A stretch of DNA of 15,048 nucleotides from DASVLX01 sp035552275 (GTDB lineage: Bacteria > Actinomycetota > Actinomycetes > Mycobacteriales > Pseudonocardiaceae), in assembly GCA_035552275.1 (NCBI GenBank), contig DASZLR010000108.1, positions 1 to 15,048 of the forward strand, written 5' to 3'. The notes under the pieces are model-generated. The model made no database searches. It was not told the origin of the DNA and saw only the letters and a program-made list of their open reading frames with translations. Positions 1-6,495 of the stretch are shown one piece after another; within the stretch, counting starts at the first letter, position 1, and every line of letters begins with the position of its first letter. The translations under genes were made by a program, and so were the position numbers.

Positions 1-133
1 GTCCGGCGCCGGTCTGGGCCTGTCGATCGTGCGGGCGGTGGTGGCCGCGCATGGCGGCGAGGTCTACTCGGAGGCCGTTTCCGGCGGCGGCCTGACCGTC
101 ACCGTCCGCCTTCCGGCCGCGTCGCAGGGGTAG
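1..133 (+). CDS. Sensor histidine kinase, C-terminal fragment (left edge)
   Basis: Only the last 43 residues are in the window; the reading frame starts at base 2 and ends with TAG at 131-133. The fragment begins SGAGLGLSIVRAVVAAHGG, which is the G2 box (GLGLSIV) and following helix of the HATPase_c ATP-binding domain of two-component sensor kinases, followed by the closing strands (GGLTVTVRLP). The family autophosphorylates a histidine and passes the phosphate to a partner response regulator. The sensing part and the partner lie outside the window, so the signal cannot be inferred. It is not obviously the partner of the response regulator at 6496-7215, which is far away and on the other strand. 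The call rests on the G2 motif alone but that motif is characteristic. Confidence 0.85.
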   Translation, partial: SGAGLGLSIVRAVVAAHGGEVYSEAVSGGGLTVTVRLPAASQG

Positions 134-142
134 CGCACGATC

Positions 143-173
143 CTCAACCGTACTACGATGTAGTACGGTTGAG
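143..173. promoter_or_regulatory. Perfect 14-bp inverted repeat, probable autoregulatory operator of the toxin-antitoxin operon
   Basis: The arm CTCAACCGTACTAC (143-156) is followed by GAT and then by its exact reverse complement (160-173). The dyad ends 2 bases before the ATG of the toxin gene at 176 and begins 9 bases after the histidine kinase stop. It contains two TAnnnT hexamers that could be a -10 box (TACGAT at 154-159, TACGGT at 164-169); I see no convincing -35. The position fits an operator bound by the ribbon-helix-helix antitoxin encoded downstream, which is the usual control of such operons. A hairpin terminator for the kinase gene is possible, but there is no T-tract after it. 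Confidence 0.7.
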
Positions 174-175
174 TA

Positions 176-475
176 ATGTTGATTGAATGGAGTGAGGAGG
201 CAGCGAGCCATATCCGCAGCCGTTCCTGCCGCCACCGGGATGCTGTGGACATCGAGTCCGAATGGACACAGGAAGCGACGGACGACCCCGACGCGCTCTG
301 GTTTGAACCCGATCCGAAAAGCGCAAGCGGCCTCGGCATCCGGATCATTGGATATTCGGTCTCCGCTGGTTTCGTCGTCACCGTGATCGGATACCACGAC
401 CACCGGCGACTACGCGGGGCCACCGCGTACAAGTCAGGTGGATCCGATCTCCGTGCATATCGGGAGGGACTTTGA
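176..475 (+). CDS. Putative BrnT-like toxin of a type II toxin-antitoxin pair
   Basis: A 99-residue protein starting MLIEWSEEAASHI. After an N-terminal helix it has an acidic DDPDALWFEPDPKS stretch and then beta-strand-rich sequence (GIRIIGYSVSAGFVVTVIGY) ending RAYREGL. This order (helix, then strands, then a C-terminal arginine/tyrosine-rich tail) resembles BrnT and other RelE-superfamily ribonuclease toxins, and BrnT genes usually precede their antitoxin as here. The assignment is by pattern and context; I see no diagnostic catalytic signature. The ATG at 176 lies directly after the operator dyad with no Shine-Dalgarno sequence, so a leaderless transcript is possible. The stop overlaps the antitoxin start by one base (TGATG). 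Coding bias is weaker than in the metabolic genes to the right, consistent with transfer. Confidence 0.6.
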   Translation: MLIEWSEEAASHIRSRSCRHRDAVDIESEWTQEATDDPDALWFEPDPKSASGLGIRIIGYSVSAGFVVTVIGYHDHRRLRGATAYKSGGSDLRAYREGL

Positions 476-780
476 TGAACAACGAACGTGAACGCCAGAT
501 CCGCGAAGAGGCCGAGGCCACCAAGGACGCGCCGCTACCCGCTGGTAGCGGAATACGCCCGAATCGTGCCCGGTCAATGGTCTACTCGGTCCGACTTACC
601 CAAGAAGAGGTCGCAGCGGTTCAGGAGACTGCCGATCGACTCAATTTGCCGGCGTCCACCCTGGTTCGGTCGTGGATAGTTGAACGGGCCAGGGCGGAGA
701 GCGATAGCTATGAAGCTCGGCTACGAGCGATGATCCACGAAGAGGTCCGTGCCGCTGTGCGTGAGGCCCTCGCAGCGTAA
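475..780 (+). CDS. Ribbon-helix-helix antitoxin-like protein
   Basis: A 101-residue protein. I chose the ATG at 475-477, which overlaps the toxin stop (TGATG) and has GGGAGGGA at 462-469 five bases upstream; an in-frame TTG one codon earlier is less likely. Residues about 33-70 (VYSVRLTQEEVAAVQ, then a helix and STLVRSWIVERA) fit a MetJ/CopG-type ribbon-helix-helix DNA-binding fold: a strand with alternating residues, then two helices. The C-terminal part (EARLRAMIHEEVRAAVREAL) is a charged helix. In BrnT/BrnA-type pairs the second gene both neutralises the toxin and represses the operon. The dyad at 143-173 is the natural target here. Function is inferred from fold pattern and operon layout. 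Confidence 0.65.
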   Translation: MNNERERQIREEAEATKDAPLPAGSGIRPNRARSMVYSVRLTQEEVAAVQETADRLNLPASTLVRSWIVERARAESDSYEARLRAMIHEEVRAAVREALAA

Positions 781-853
781 CGCGGGCGCATTCGCATCGT
801 CGCCATCTGCGCTGGACTTGGTATTGATCAGAAAGGCGGACATCGCGAGAGCG

Positions 854-1420
854 ATGGCAGAGACAACTGATTCGGTGAGGCTGGCTCGCGGGCGCCCGTT
901 CAACGTGTATGACCTGGACGGGATGCCGGATGACGGCAACCGATACGAGCTCATCGACGGGATGCTCATCGTGAGCCCTTCGCCGGGCCGTCGACACCAG
1001 CGGATCGTCTATCGACTCTTTGGTGTGCTGGCGCAGGCATGTCCGGCGGAGTATGACGTGATCGGGGCGCGGTTCGCGGTGCGGACGGACGACGAGAACG
1101 AACTTCAGCCGGATGTTCTGGTGGGGTGGGAGAAGGACTTCACCGAGAAGAACCTGCCGACCGCGCCGCAGCTCACCGTCGAGGTGCTGTCGCCGAGTTC
1201 GATGATCAACGATTTCAACAACAAGAAGGCCGCCTACGAGCGGATGGGTACACCCAGCTACTGGATCATCGACCCCGATGGTCCGGTGCTGACGGTGTTC
1301 GAGCTGGACGAGGATGGGAAGTACCAGCAGGTGGCAGAGACCAAGGGGGGCACGACTTTCGACGCGACCCAGCCTTATCCGGTGCGGATCGTGCCTACCG
1401 AGCTGCTCGACCGTCGCTGA
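854..1420 (+). CDS. Uma2 family endonuclease-like protein (DUF820)
   Basis: A 188-residue protein starting MAETTDSV, a usual length for the family. Uma2 proteins have a PD-(D/E)XK restriction-endonuclease-like fold, and the signature parts are present: RYELIDGML (Glu32), ELQPDVLV (Asp87), LTVEVLSPSS (Glu110) and NNKKAAYERMGTPSYWIID (Lys124 or Lys125 as catalytic lysine). No biological role has been established for most members; they are abundant in cyanobacteria and actinobacteria and often occur in variable regions. The frame is open back to 749, but that start would overlap the antitoxin, and family similarity begins near residue 15 of the shorter form. The ribosome site before 854 (GAGAG) is weak. 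The gene is separated from the antitoxin by 73 bp and is followed immediately by a strong terminator, so it may form its own unit. Confidence 0.88.
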   Translation: MAETTDSVRLARGRPFNVYDLDGMPDDGNRYELIDGMLIVSPSPGRRHQRIVYRLFGVLAQACPAEYDVIGARFAVRTDDENELQPDVLVGWEKDFTEKNLPTAPQLTVEVLSPSSMINDFNNKKAAYERMGTPSYWIIDPDGPVLTVFELDEDGKYQQVAETKGGTTFDATQPYPVRIVPTELLDRR

Positions 1421-1430
1421 CGCAGCGGTG

Positions 1431-1473
1431 AAGCCCGGCCGAAAGTCCACAATGGACTCTCGGCCGGGCTTTT
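1431..1473 (+). terminator. Rho-independent terminator of the Uma2 gene
   Basis: A long hairpin begins 10 bases after the Uma2 stop. The outer stem AAGCCCGGCCGA pairs with TCGGCCGGGCTT, an inner stem AGTCCA pairs with TGGACT, a single mismatch separates the stems, and the loop is CAA. A TTTT run follows at 1470-1473. The converging fatty-oxidation operon ends at 1542, so the structure may also slow polymerase from the right, though only TT follows on that strand. Confidence 0.85.
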
Positions 1474-1500
1474 CGCGGCTGCGTCAGCCGGCGACCGGAA

Positions 1501-1559
1501 CGGTGTTGTGCCTCATGTGCCAGCGGGCACGGTGTCTTGCCTCAAGTGCCGGCGGGCAC
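1501..1559 (-). repeat. Two units of a dispersed 30-bp repeat family
   Basis: Read on the minus strand, 1559-1531 (29 bp) and 1530-1501 (30 bp) each begin GTGCCCGCYGGCAC and continue with WTGAGGCA, then a short A/C-rich tail. They match the units at 8354-8487. The proximal unit overlaps the end of the fatty-oxidation gene: it supplies that gene's last codons (Val-Pro-Ala-Gly-Thr) and its TGA stop. Each unit contains GTGCC once and GGCA(C) twice, so it can fold into a small hairpin. Whether it acts in RNA, in DNA or not at all is unknown. Confidence 0.8.
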
Positions 1560-3656
1560 GGAAGCCACGCCCGGTGCGAGGAACCGCTTTCCGTTGGTCT
1601 TCTCGGTCACGCCGGCCCGGTCCAGGTACGGGGTGATCCCGCCCAGCCAGAACGGCCAGCCGGCGCCGAGGATCAGGCACAGGTCGATGTCCTGCGCCTC
1701 CGCGACCACGCCCTCGTCCAGCATGATCTTGATCTCGGTGGCCAGCGCGCCCAGCGCCCGATCGCGCAACTGCTCGGCGGTCAGCGCGTTGTCGCTGGCC
1801 TTCCACAAGGCCGCGACCTCCGGATCGACCTGCCGGTTGCCCTGCTCGTCCCACACCCACACCGCGGTCTTGCCGGCCTCCACGAACCGACGCATGTTCT
1901 CGCTGACGCCGAACCGGTCCGGGAACGCCGTGTGCATCGTCTCCGCGACATGCAGCGCCACCGCCGGCCCGACCAGTTGCAACAGGACCAGCGGGCTCAT
2001 CGGCAGGCCCAGCGGCTCCAGCGCCGAGTCGGCCACCTCGAACGGGGTGCCCTCGTCGATCGCGCCGATCACTTCACCGAGGAATCGGGTGAGCAGCCGG
2101 TTCACCACGAACGCGGGCGCGTCCTTGACCAGCACGCAGGACTTCTTGAGCTGCTTGCCGACCGCGAACGCGGTGGCCAGCGAGGCGTCGTCAGTCTGCT
2201 CGCCGCGGACGATCTCCAGCAGCGGCAGCACCGCGACCGGGTTGAAGAAGTGGAAACCGACCACCCGCTCGGGATGCCGCAACTTCGCCGACATCTCCGA
2301 CACCGACAGCGAGGACGTGTTGGTAGCCAGCACACAGGTCTCTGAGACGTGCTCCTCGACTTCGGCGAACACCTGCTGCTTGATCGACAGCTCCTCGAAC
2401 ACGGCCTCGATCACGAAGTCCGCGTCGGCGAAGTCCGCCTTGGTCAAGGTGCCGGACACCAGCGCCTTGAGCCGGTTCGCTTCGTCGGCCGACGCCCGAC
2501 CCTTGGCTGCCAGCTTGTCGATCTCGCCGTGCACGTAGCCCACGCCACGGTCCACCCGCGCCTGGTCGACGTCGGTGAGCACCACCGGCACCTTCAGCCG
2601 CCGGGCGAACAGCAGCGCCAACTGGCCCGCCATCAGCCCGGCGCCCACGATGCCGACCTTGGTCACCGGCCGGGCCAGCGACTTGTCCGGCGCCCCGGCC
2701 GGCTTCTTGGCCCGCTTGTTGACCAGGTTGAACGAGTACAGACCGGCGCGCAGCTCGTCGGTCATCAGCACGTCGGCCAGCGCCTCGGTCTCGGCCGCGT
2801 AACCGGCGTCGAGATCATTCTCGCGGGCCAGTTCCAGCAGCTCGATCGCCCGGTTCGGACCGGGCGAGGCGCCGTGCGTCTTGCCGACCACGAACGTGCG
2901 GGCCCGCTCGATCGCCGCGTCCCACGCCGCGCCCCGGTCGATTTCCGGCCGGGACACGGTGATCTCGCCGCGCAGCACCTTGGCCAGCCACGCCAGCGAC
3001 TGCTCCAGGTAGTCCGCCGAGTCGAGCACCGCGTCCACGATGCCCAGCTTCGCCGCGTCGGCCGGCCGGAGCATCTTGTTCTGGTTCAGCGCGTTCTCGA
3101 TGATGACCTTGACCGCGTTGTCCGCGCCGATCAGGTTCGGCAGCAGCTGGGTGCCACCCCAACCGGGAAACAGTCCGAGGAAGCACTCGGGGAACGAGAT
3201 CGCCGCCGCGCTGGACGCGAGCGTCCGATAGTCGCAGGACAGCGCCAGCTCCAGTCCGCCGCCCATAACCGCGCCATTGACGAAGGCGAAGCTCGGGATG
3301 TCCGACTCGGTCAGCCGGCGGAACACGTCGTGGCCCTGGGCCGCGATGTCGTGTGCCAACCGCGGCGCGGCGATCTGCTCCACGCCGGACAGGTCGGCGC
3401 CGACGGCGAAGATGAACGGCTTGCCGGTGACCGCGATCGCCGTCGGGGCTGCCGCGAACGCCACATCCAGCGCGGCGTCGAGGCTGACCAGCCCCTGCGG
3501 GCCGAACGTCGACGGCCGGGTGTGGTCGTGGCCGTTGTCCAGGGTGATCAGCGCGACCTGACCAGTCACGCCGGGCACGGTGATCAGCCGGGTGGCGGCC
3601 CGGGTAACCACCTCGTCGGGAAAGGCAGCCTTGGCTTGTTCGGCGGTGAGAGTCAC
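1542..3656 (-). CDS. fadB: Fatty-acid oxidation multifunctional enzyme: enoyl-CoA hydratase / 3-hydroxyacyl-CoA dehydrogenase
   Basis: A 704-residue protein, normal for actinobacterial FadB-type alpha subunits. The N-terminal crotonase domain has the oxyanion and catalytic signatures: FAVGADLSG, GAVMGGGLELALSCDY (Glu136) and FPECFLGLFPGWGGTQ (Glu157). Residues about 331-500 are the NAD-binding dehydrogenase domain (KVGIVGAGLMAGQLAL; catalytic His469 in GFHFFNPV; Glu481 in LLEIVRG), followed by two C-terminal helical 3HCDH domains. It hydrates 2-enoyl-CoA and oxidises the resulting 3-hydroxyacyl-CoA in beta-oxidation. The start is GTG at 3656, which overlaps the thiolase stop by 4 bp (GTGA); the frame is open further upstream, but that part is a shadow of the thiolase gene. 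The C-terminus (ASVPAGT) and stop lie inside a 30-bp repeat unit. Confidence 0.95.
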   Translation of the reverse strand: MTLTAEQAKAAFPDEVVTRAATRLITVPGVTGQVALITLDNGHDHTRPSTFGPQGLVSLDAALDVAFAAAPTAIAVTGKPFIFAVGADLSGVEQIAAPRLAHDIAAQGHDVFRRLTESDIPSFAFVNGAVMGGGLELALSCDYRTLASSAAAISFPECFLGLFPGWGGTQLLPNLIGADNAVKVIIENALNQNKMLRPADAAKLGIVDAVLDSADYLEQSLAWLAKVLRGEITVSRPEIDRGAAWDAAIERARTFVVGKTHGASPGPNRAIELLELARENDLDAGYAAETEALADVLMTDELRAGLYSFNLVNKRAKKPAGAPDKSLARPVTKVGIVGAGLMAGQLALLFARRLKVPVVLTDVDQARVDRGVGYVHGEIDKLAAKGRASADEANRLKALVSGTLTKADFADADFVIEAVFEELSIKQQVFAEVEEHVSETCVLATNTSSLSVSEMSAKLRHPERVVGFHFFNPVAVLPLLEIVRGEQTDDASLATAFAVGKQLKKSCVLVKDAPAFVVNRLLTRFLGEVIGAIDEGTPFEVADSALEPLGLPMSPLVLLQLVGPAVALHVAETMHTAFPDRFGVSENMRRFVEAGKTAVWVWDEQGNRQVDPEVAALWKASDNALTAEQLRDRALGALATEIKIMLDEGVVAEAQDIDLCLILGAGWPFWLGGITPYLDRAGVTEKTNGKRFLAPGVASVPAGT

Positions 3657-4888
3657 TGCACGCCCCCGTTCCAGTTCGGGTTCTCCCAGATCACGGTGCC
3701 ACCCATGCCGATTCCGATGCACATCGTGGTGAGGCCGTAGCGCACGTCGGGGCGCTCGGCGAACTGCCGGGACAGCTGGATCATCAGCCGGACACCGGAG
3801 CTGGCCAGCGGGTGCCCGCACGCGATCGCGCCGCCCCACTGGTTGACCCTGGGATCGTCGTCGGCGATGCCGAAGTGGTCCAGGAAGGCGAGCACCTGCA
3901 CGGCGAACGCCTCGTTGACCTCGAACAGGCCGATGTCGTCGATGGTCAGGCCGGCTCGCTGCAGCGCCTTCTCGGTCGCCGGCACCGGACCGACGCCCAT
4001 CACCTCCGGCTCGACGCCGACGAACGCGTAGCCGACCAGCCGCATGCCGATCGGCAGGCCCAGCTCACGGGCGGTGGCCTCGTCGGCGAGTAGCGCGCCG
4101 GTCGCGCCGTCGTTGAGGCCGGCGGCGTTGCCCGCGGTCACCCGGCCGTGGGGCCGGAACGGCGTCTTCAGCGCGGCCAGCGTCTCGACCGTGGTGCCGG
4201 GGCGGGGCGGTTCGTCCTCGGTGGCCAGGCCCCAGCCCAGCTCGGCGGAGCGGGTCGCGACCGGCACGAACTCCGGGCCGATCTTGCCGGCCTTCACCGC
4301 GTCGGCGTACTTCTCCTGGCTGCGCGCGGCGTACTCGTCGCAGCGCAGCTTGGTCAGCTGCGGGAAGCGGTCGTGCACGTTCTCGGCGGTGTTCCCCATC
4401 ACCAGCGCGGACTGGTCGACCAGCTTGTCCGCCAGGAATCGCGGGTTCGGGTCGACGCCCTCGCCCATCGGGTGCCGGCCCATGTGCTCCACACCGCCGG
4501 CGATCACCACGTCATAGGCGCCGAACGCGATGCCGGACGCGGTCGTGGTCACCGCGGTCATCGCGCCCGCGCACATCCGGTCCAGCGCGTAGCCGGGCAC
4601 CGACTTGGGCAGGCCGGCCAGCAGGCTGGCGGTGCGGCCGATGGTCAGGCCCTGGTCGCCGATCTGGGTGGTGGCCGCGATGGCGACCTCGTCCACCCGA
4701 TCGGGTGGCAGTTCGGGATGGCGGCGCAACAGCTCGCGGATGACCTTGACGACCATGTCGTCGGCCCTGGTCTCGGCGTAGATGCCCTTCTTGCCGGCCT
4801 TGCCGAACGGCGTGCGGACGCCATCGACGAAGACCACCTCACGTACGGCGCGCGGTGCTGACGCGGCGAACGCCGGGGGTGCGGCCAC
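3653..4888 (-). CDS. fadA: Acetyl-CoA C-acyltransferase (thiolase), beta-oxidation type
   Basis: A 411-residue thiolase. The nucleophilic cysteine is Cys106 in ALDRMCAGAM; the other conserved blocks are NEAFAVQVLAF, GGAIACGHPLASSG (His359) and TTMCIGIGMGG (Cys390). It cleaves 3-ketoacyl-CoA with CoA to give acetyl-CoA and a shortened acyl-CoA. It overlaps the hydratase/dehydrogenase gene by 4 bp, as expected for the two subunits of one trifunctional complex. I chose GTG at 4888 because AGGAGG (4897-4902) lies 8 bases upstream; an in-frame TTG at 4930 would place that ribosome site inside the gene. A 16-bp dyad at 4991-5006 over the likely promoter suggests control by a repressor. Confidence 0.94.
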   Translation of the reverse strand: MAAPPAFAASAPRAVREVVFVDGVRTPFGKAGKKGIYAETRADDMVVKVIRELLRRHPELPPDRVDEVAIAATTQIGDQGLTIGRTASLLAGLPKSVPGYALDRMCAGAMTAVTTTASGIAFGAYDVVIAGGVEHMGRHPMGEGVDPNPRFLADKLVDQSALVMGNTAENVHDRFPQLTKLRCDEYAARSQEKYADAVKAGKIGPEFVPVATRSAELGWGLATEDEPPRPGTTVETLAALKTPFRPHGRVTAGNAAGLNDGATGALLADEATARELGLPIGMRLVGYAFVGVEPEVMGVGPVPATEKALQRAGLTIDDIGLFEVNEAFAVQVLAFLDHFGIADDDPRVNQWGGAIACGHPLASSGVRLMIQLSRQFAERPDVRYGLTTMCIGIGMGGTVIWENPNWNGGVQ

Positions 4889-4896
4889 GGCGGATT

Positions 4897-4902
4897 CCTC
4901 CT
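4897..4902 (-). promoter_or_regulatory. Ribosome binding site fixing the thiolase start
   Basis: The minus strand reads AGGAGG eight bases before GTG at 4888. This excludes the longer frame that would begin with TTG at 4930. Confidence 0.8.
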
Positions 4903-4961
4903 CGCATTGGGTCCTGTCGAGCCCTGTCAACCAGGCACGGTGCCCGCGCCAAGCATGCGCG

Positions 4962-4973
4962 TACCGGCCGGTA
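4962..4973. promoter_or_regulatory. Perfect 12-bp palindrome near the presumed transcription start of the thiolase operon
   Basis: TACCGGCCGGTA is fully self-complementary. It lies just downstream of the candidate -10 box (4979-4984, minus strand), where a bound protein would block initiation. It could also be a chance GC-rich palindrome. Confidence 0.4.
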
Positions 4974-4978
4974 ACCTC

Positions 4979-5006
4979 ACTCTAGCTCATGTTACTAGCG
5001 AGTAAC
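4979..5006 (-). promoter_or_regulatory. Candidate promoter and operator of the thiolase/FadB operon
   Basis: On the minus strand a -10-like TAGAGT lies at 4984-4979. Upstream is the dyad GTTACTAGCGAGTAAC (4991-5006 on the plus strand), with 6-bp perfect arms around 4 bases. The dyad would cover the -10/-35 spacer and the edge of the -35 region, the usual place for a repressor site. TetR-family regulators of fatty-acid catabolism bind dyads of this size, but I cannot name the regulator. The implied 5' leader is about 80 nt. Confidence 0.55.
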
Positions 5007-5031
5007 CACCCCGGTGTGGATGTCAGGCGGA

Positions 5032-6441
5032 TCACACCGTCGGGTCGGGCCGCACCGCCAGCGCCGTGGCCAGCGTGTTAGCCGTCAACTCGACCTGCCA
5101 TTCCCGCGCGCCGCCGGCCCGCAGCGCCGCCGCGACACCCGTCGCGCTGCGGTCCTCCGGCGGCTGCCAGCAGGTGCGGCGGACCAGGTCAGGCTGCAAC
5201 AGGTTCTCCACCGGCAGCCGGTGCGCCTCGGCCAGCGTGGTCAATGCCGGCCGGGCGGCGCCCAACCGGGCCGCCGCGATCGGGTCCTTGTCCGCCCAAC
5301 GAGCCGGCGGCGGCGGACCGTCGTGCGGCGGCGCCGGATCGGGCAGCTCTTCCCTGGGCAGCTCGCGGGCCGTCTGCAAGGCCCGCAACCAGGTGCCGGC
5401 CAGTCGGCGCTGCGCCCGGCCACGAAACACCGGCAGCTTCACCAGTTCGGTCTCGGTACCCGGGTCGGTGGTGCCGGCCTCGATGACGGCCCGGTCCGGC
5501 AGCACCCGGCCAGGCGCGATGTCGCGGTCCCGGGCGATCGTGTCCCGTGCCTCCCACAAGGCGCGGACGGCGGCGAGTTGGCGGGCGGTGCGGGCGCGGT
5601 GGATGCCGGAGGTGCGCCGCCACGGTTCCGGGCGGGGCTTGGGCGGGCCGGCGGTGCGCACCGACTCGAACTCCTCCAACGCCCAGTCCAGCTTCCCCTG
5701 CCTGGTCAGCTCGGCTTCCAGCACCTCGCGCAACGGGACCAGCAGCTCGACGTCCAGCGCGGCGTAGGTCAGCCAGTCGGCGGGCAGCGGCCGCTGCGAC
5801 CAGTCGGCGGCGCCGTGCCCCTTCTCCAACTGGTAGCCCAGCAACTGCTCGACCAGCGTGCCCAGCGCGACCCGCTCATATCCGGCCAGTCGACCGGCCA
5901 GTTCGGTGTCGAACAGCGAAGTCGGACGAAGATCGAGTTCGGCGAGGCAGGGCAGATCCTGGGAGGCGGCGTGCAGCACCCACTCCGGTCCGGCCAGGGC
6001 GTGCGCCAGCGACTCGAGCTGCCCGTCCAGCGGCACCGGATCGATGAGCACCGTGCCCGATCCCTGGCGGCGCAACTGAACCAGATACGCCCGCTGCGAG
6101 TACCGGTAGCCGGACGCCCGCTCGGTGTCCACCGCGATCGGTCCCGACCCGGCCGCCAGCGCCCGCACGGCGACGTCCAGCGCGGCCGCGGTCGTCACGA
6201 CCGGTGGCACGCCATCCGCCGGTTGGGTCAGCGGCACAGCGGCGACCGCTGAGTCCACTGAGCCTTCGGCGACCTCGACTCGCGGTTCCGCGCCTGTTCC
6301 AGCACCTGTTCCGGGTTCGTCGACGGGCCCGGCGGGTTCAGCCTCCACGTCGGGTGACCCTACGTGGCGCGCGCCCGCCATGCCCGTGACTTGGCCGCAC
6401 TGATCCTCGACGGTGACGTCCGCAGACGTCTCCGGACACAC
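5032..6441 (-). CDS. rnd: Ribonuclease D (DEDDy 3'-5' exonuclease with HRDC domain)
   Basis: A 469-residue protein if started at GTG 6441. Residues about 80-245 are the DEDD exonuclease domain: Exo I AVDTERASG (Asp105, Glu107), Exo II HAASQDL (Asp162), and Exo III YAALD (Tyr226, Asp230), which makes it the DEDDy subtype with two-metal catalysis. Residues about 284-360 form an HRDC nucleic-acid-binding domain, followed by a second HRDC-like helical region. RNase D trims the 3' ends of tRNA precursors and other structured RNAs. The first 75 residues are low complexity (EPGTGAGTGAEPR) and poorly conserved in type; ATG at 6381 is an alternative start. AGGGG lies 11 bases before the GTG, a loose fit. 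A 54-bp gap separates it from the response regulator upstream. Confidence 0.92.
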   Translation of the reverse strand: MCPETSADVTVEDQCGQVTGMAGARHVGSPDVEAEPAGPVDEPGTGAGTGAEPRVEVAEGSVDSAVAAVPLTQPADGVPPVVTTAAALDVAVRALAAGSGPIAVDTERASGYRYSQRAYLVQLRRQGSGTVLIDPVPLDGQLESLAHALAGPEWVLHAASQDLPCLAELDLRPTSLFDTELAGRLAGYERVALGTLVEQLLGYQLEKGHGAADWSQRPLPADWLTYAALDVELLVPLREVLEAELTRQGKLDWALEEFESVRTAGPPKPRPEPWRRTSGIHRARTARQLAAVRALWEARDTIARDRDIAPGRVLPDRAVIEAGTTDPGTETELVKLPVFRGRAQRRLAGTWLRALQTARELPREELPDPAPPHDGPPPPARWADKDPIAAARLGAARPALTTLAEAHRLPVENLLQPDLVRRTCWQPPEDRSATGVAAALRAGGAREWQVELTANTLATALAVRPDPTV

Positions 6442-6452
6442 CGAGTCGCCCG

Positions 6453-6474
6453 CCCCTGGCGCCGTTGACAGGGG
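6453..6474. other. Short hairpin between response regulator and rnd
   Basis: CCCCTG (6453-6458) pairs with CAGGGG (6469-6474) across 10 bases in the 54-bp gap. There is no T-tract on either strand, so it is not a typical terminator. It may be a weak attenuator or mean nothing. Confidence 0.3.
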
Positions 6475-6495
6475 TACGGGCCTCGGTCGGTCGCT

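Noticed and set aside
641..1450. Long minus-strand frame opposite the Uma2 gene
   Set aside because: Arginine/histidine-rich shadow of a plus-strand gene that has clear family motifs; long opposite frames are normal at this GC content.
2349..3740. 463-residue plus-strand frame opposite fadB
   Set aside because: Low-complexity R/Q/H/G-rich translation opposite a gene with complete catalytic motifs.
4934..4950. Possible degenerate copy of the 30-bp repeat (GGCACGGTGCCCGCGCC) in the thiolase leader
   Set aside because: Only short GC-rich pieces match and the spacing is wrong; chance similarity cannot be excluded.
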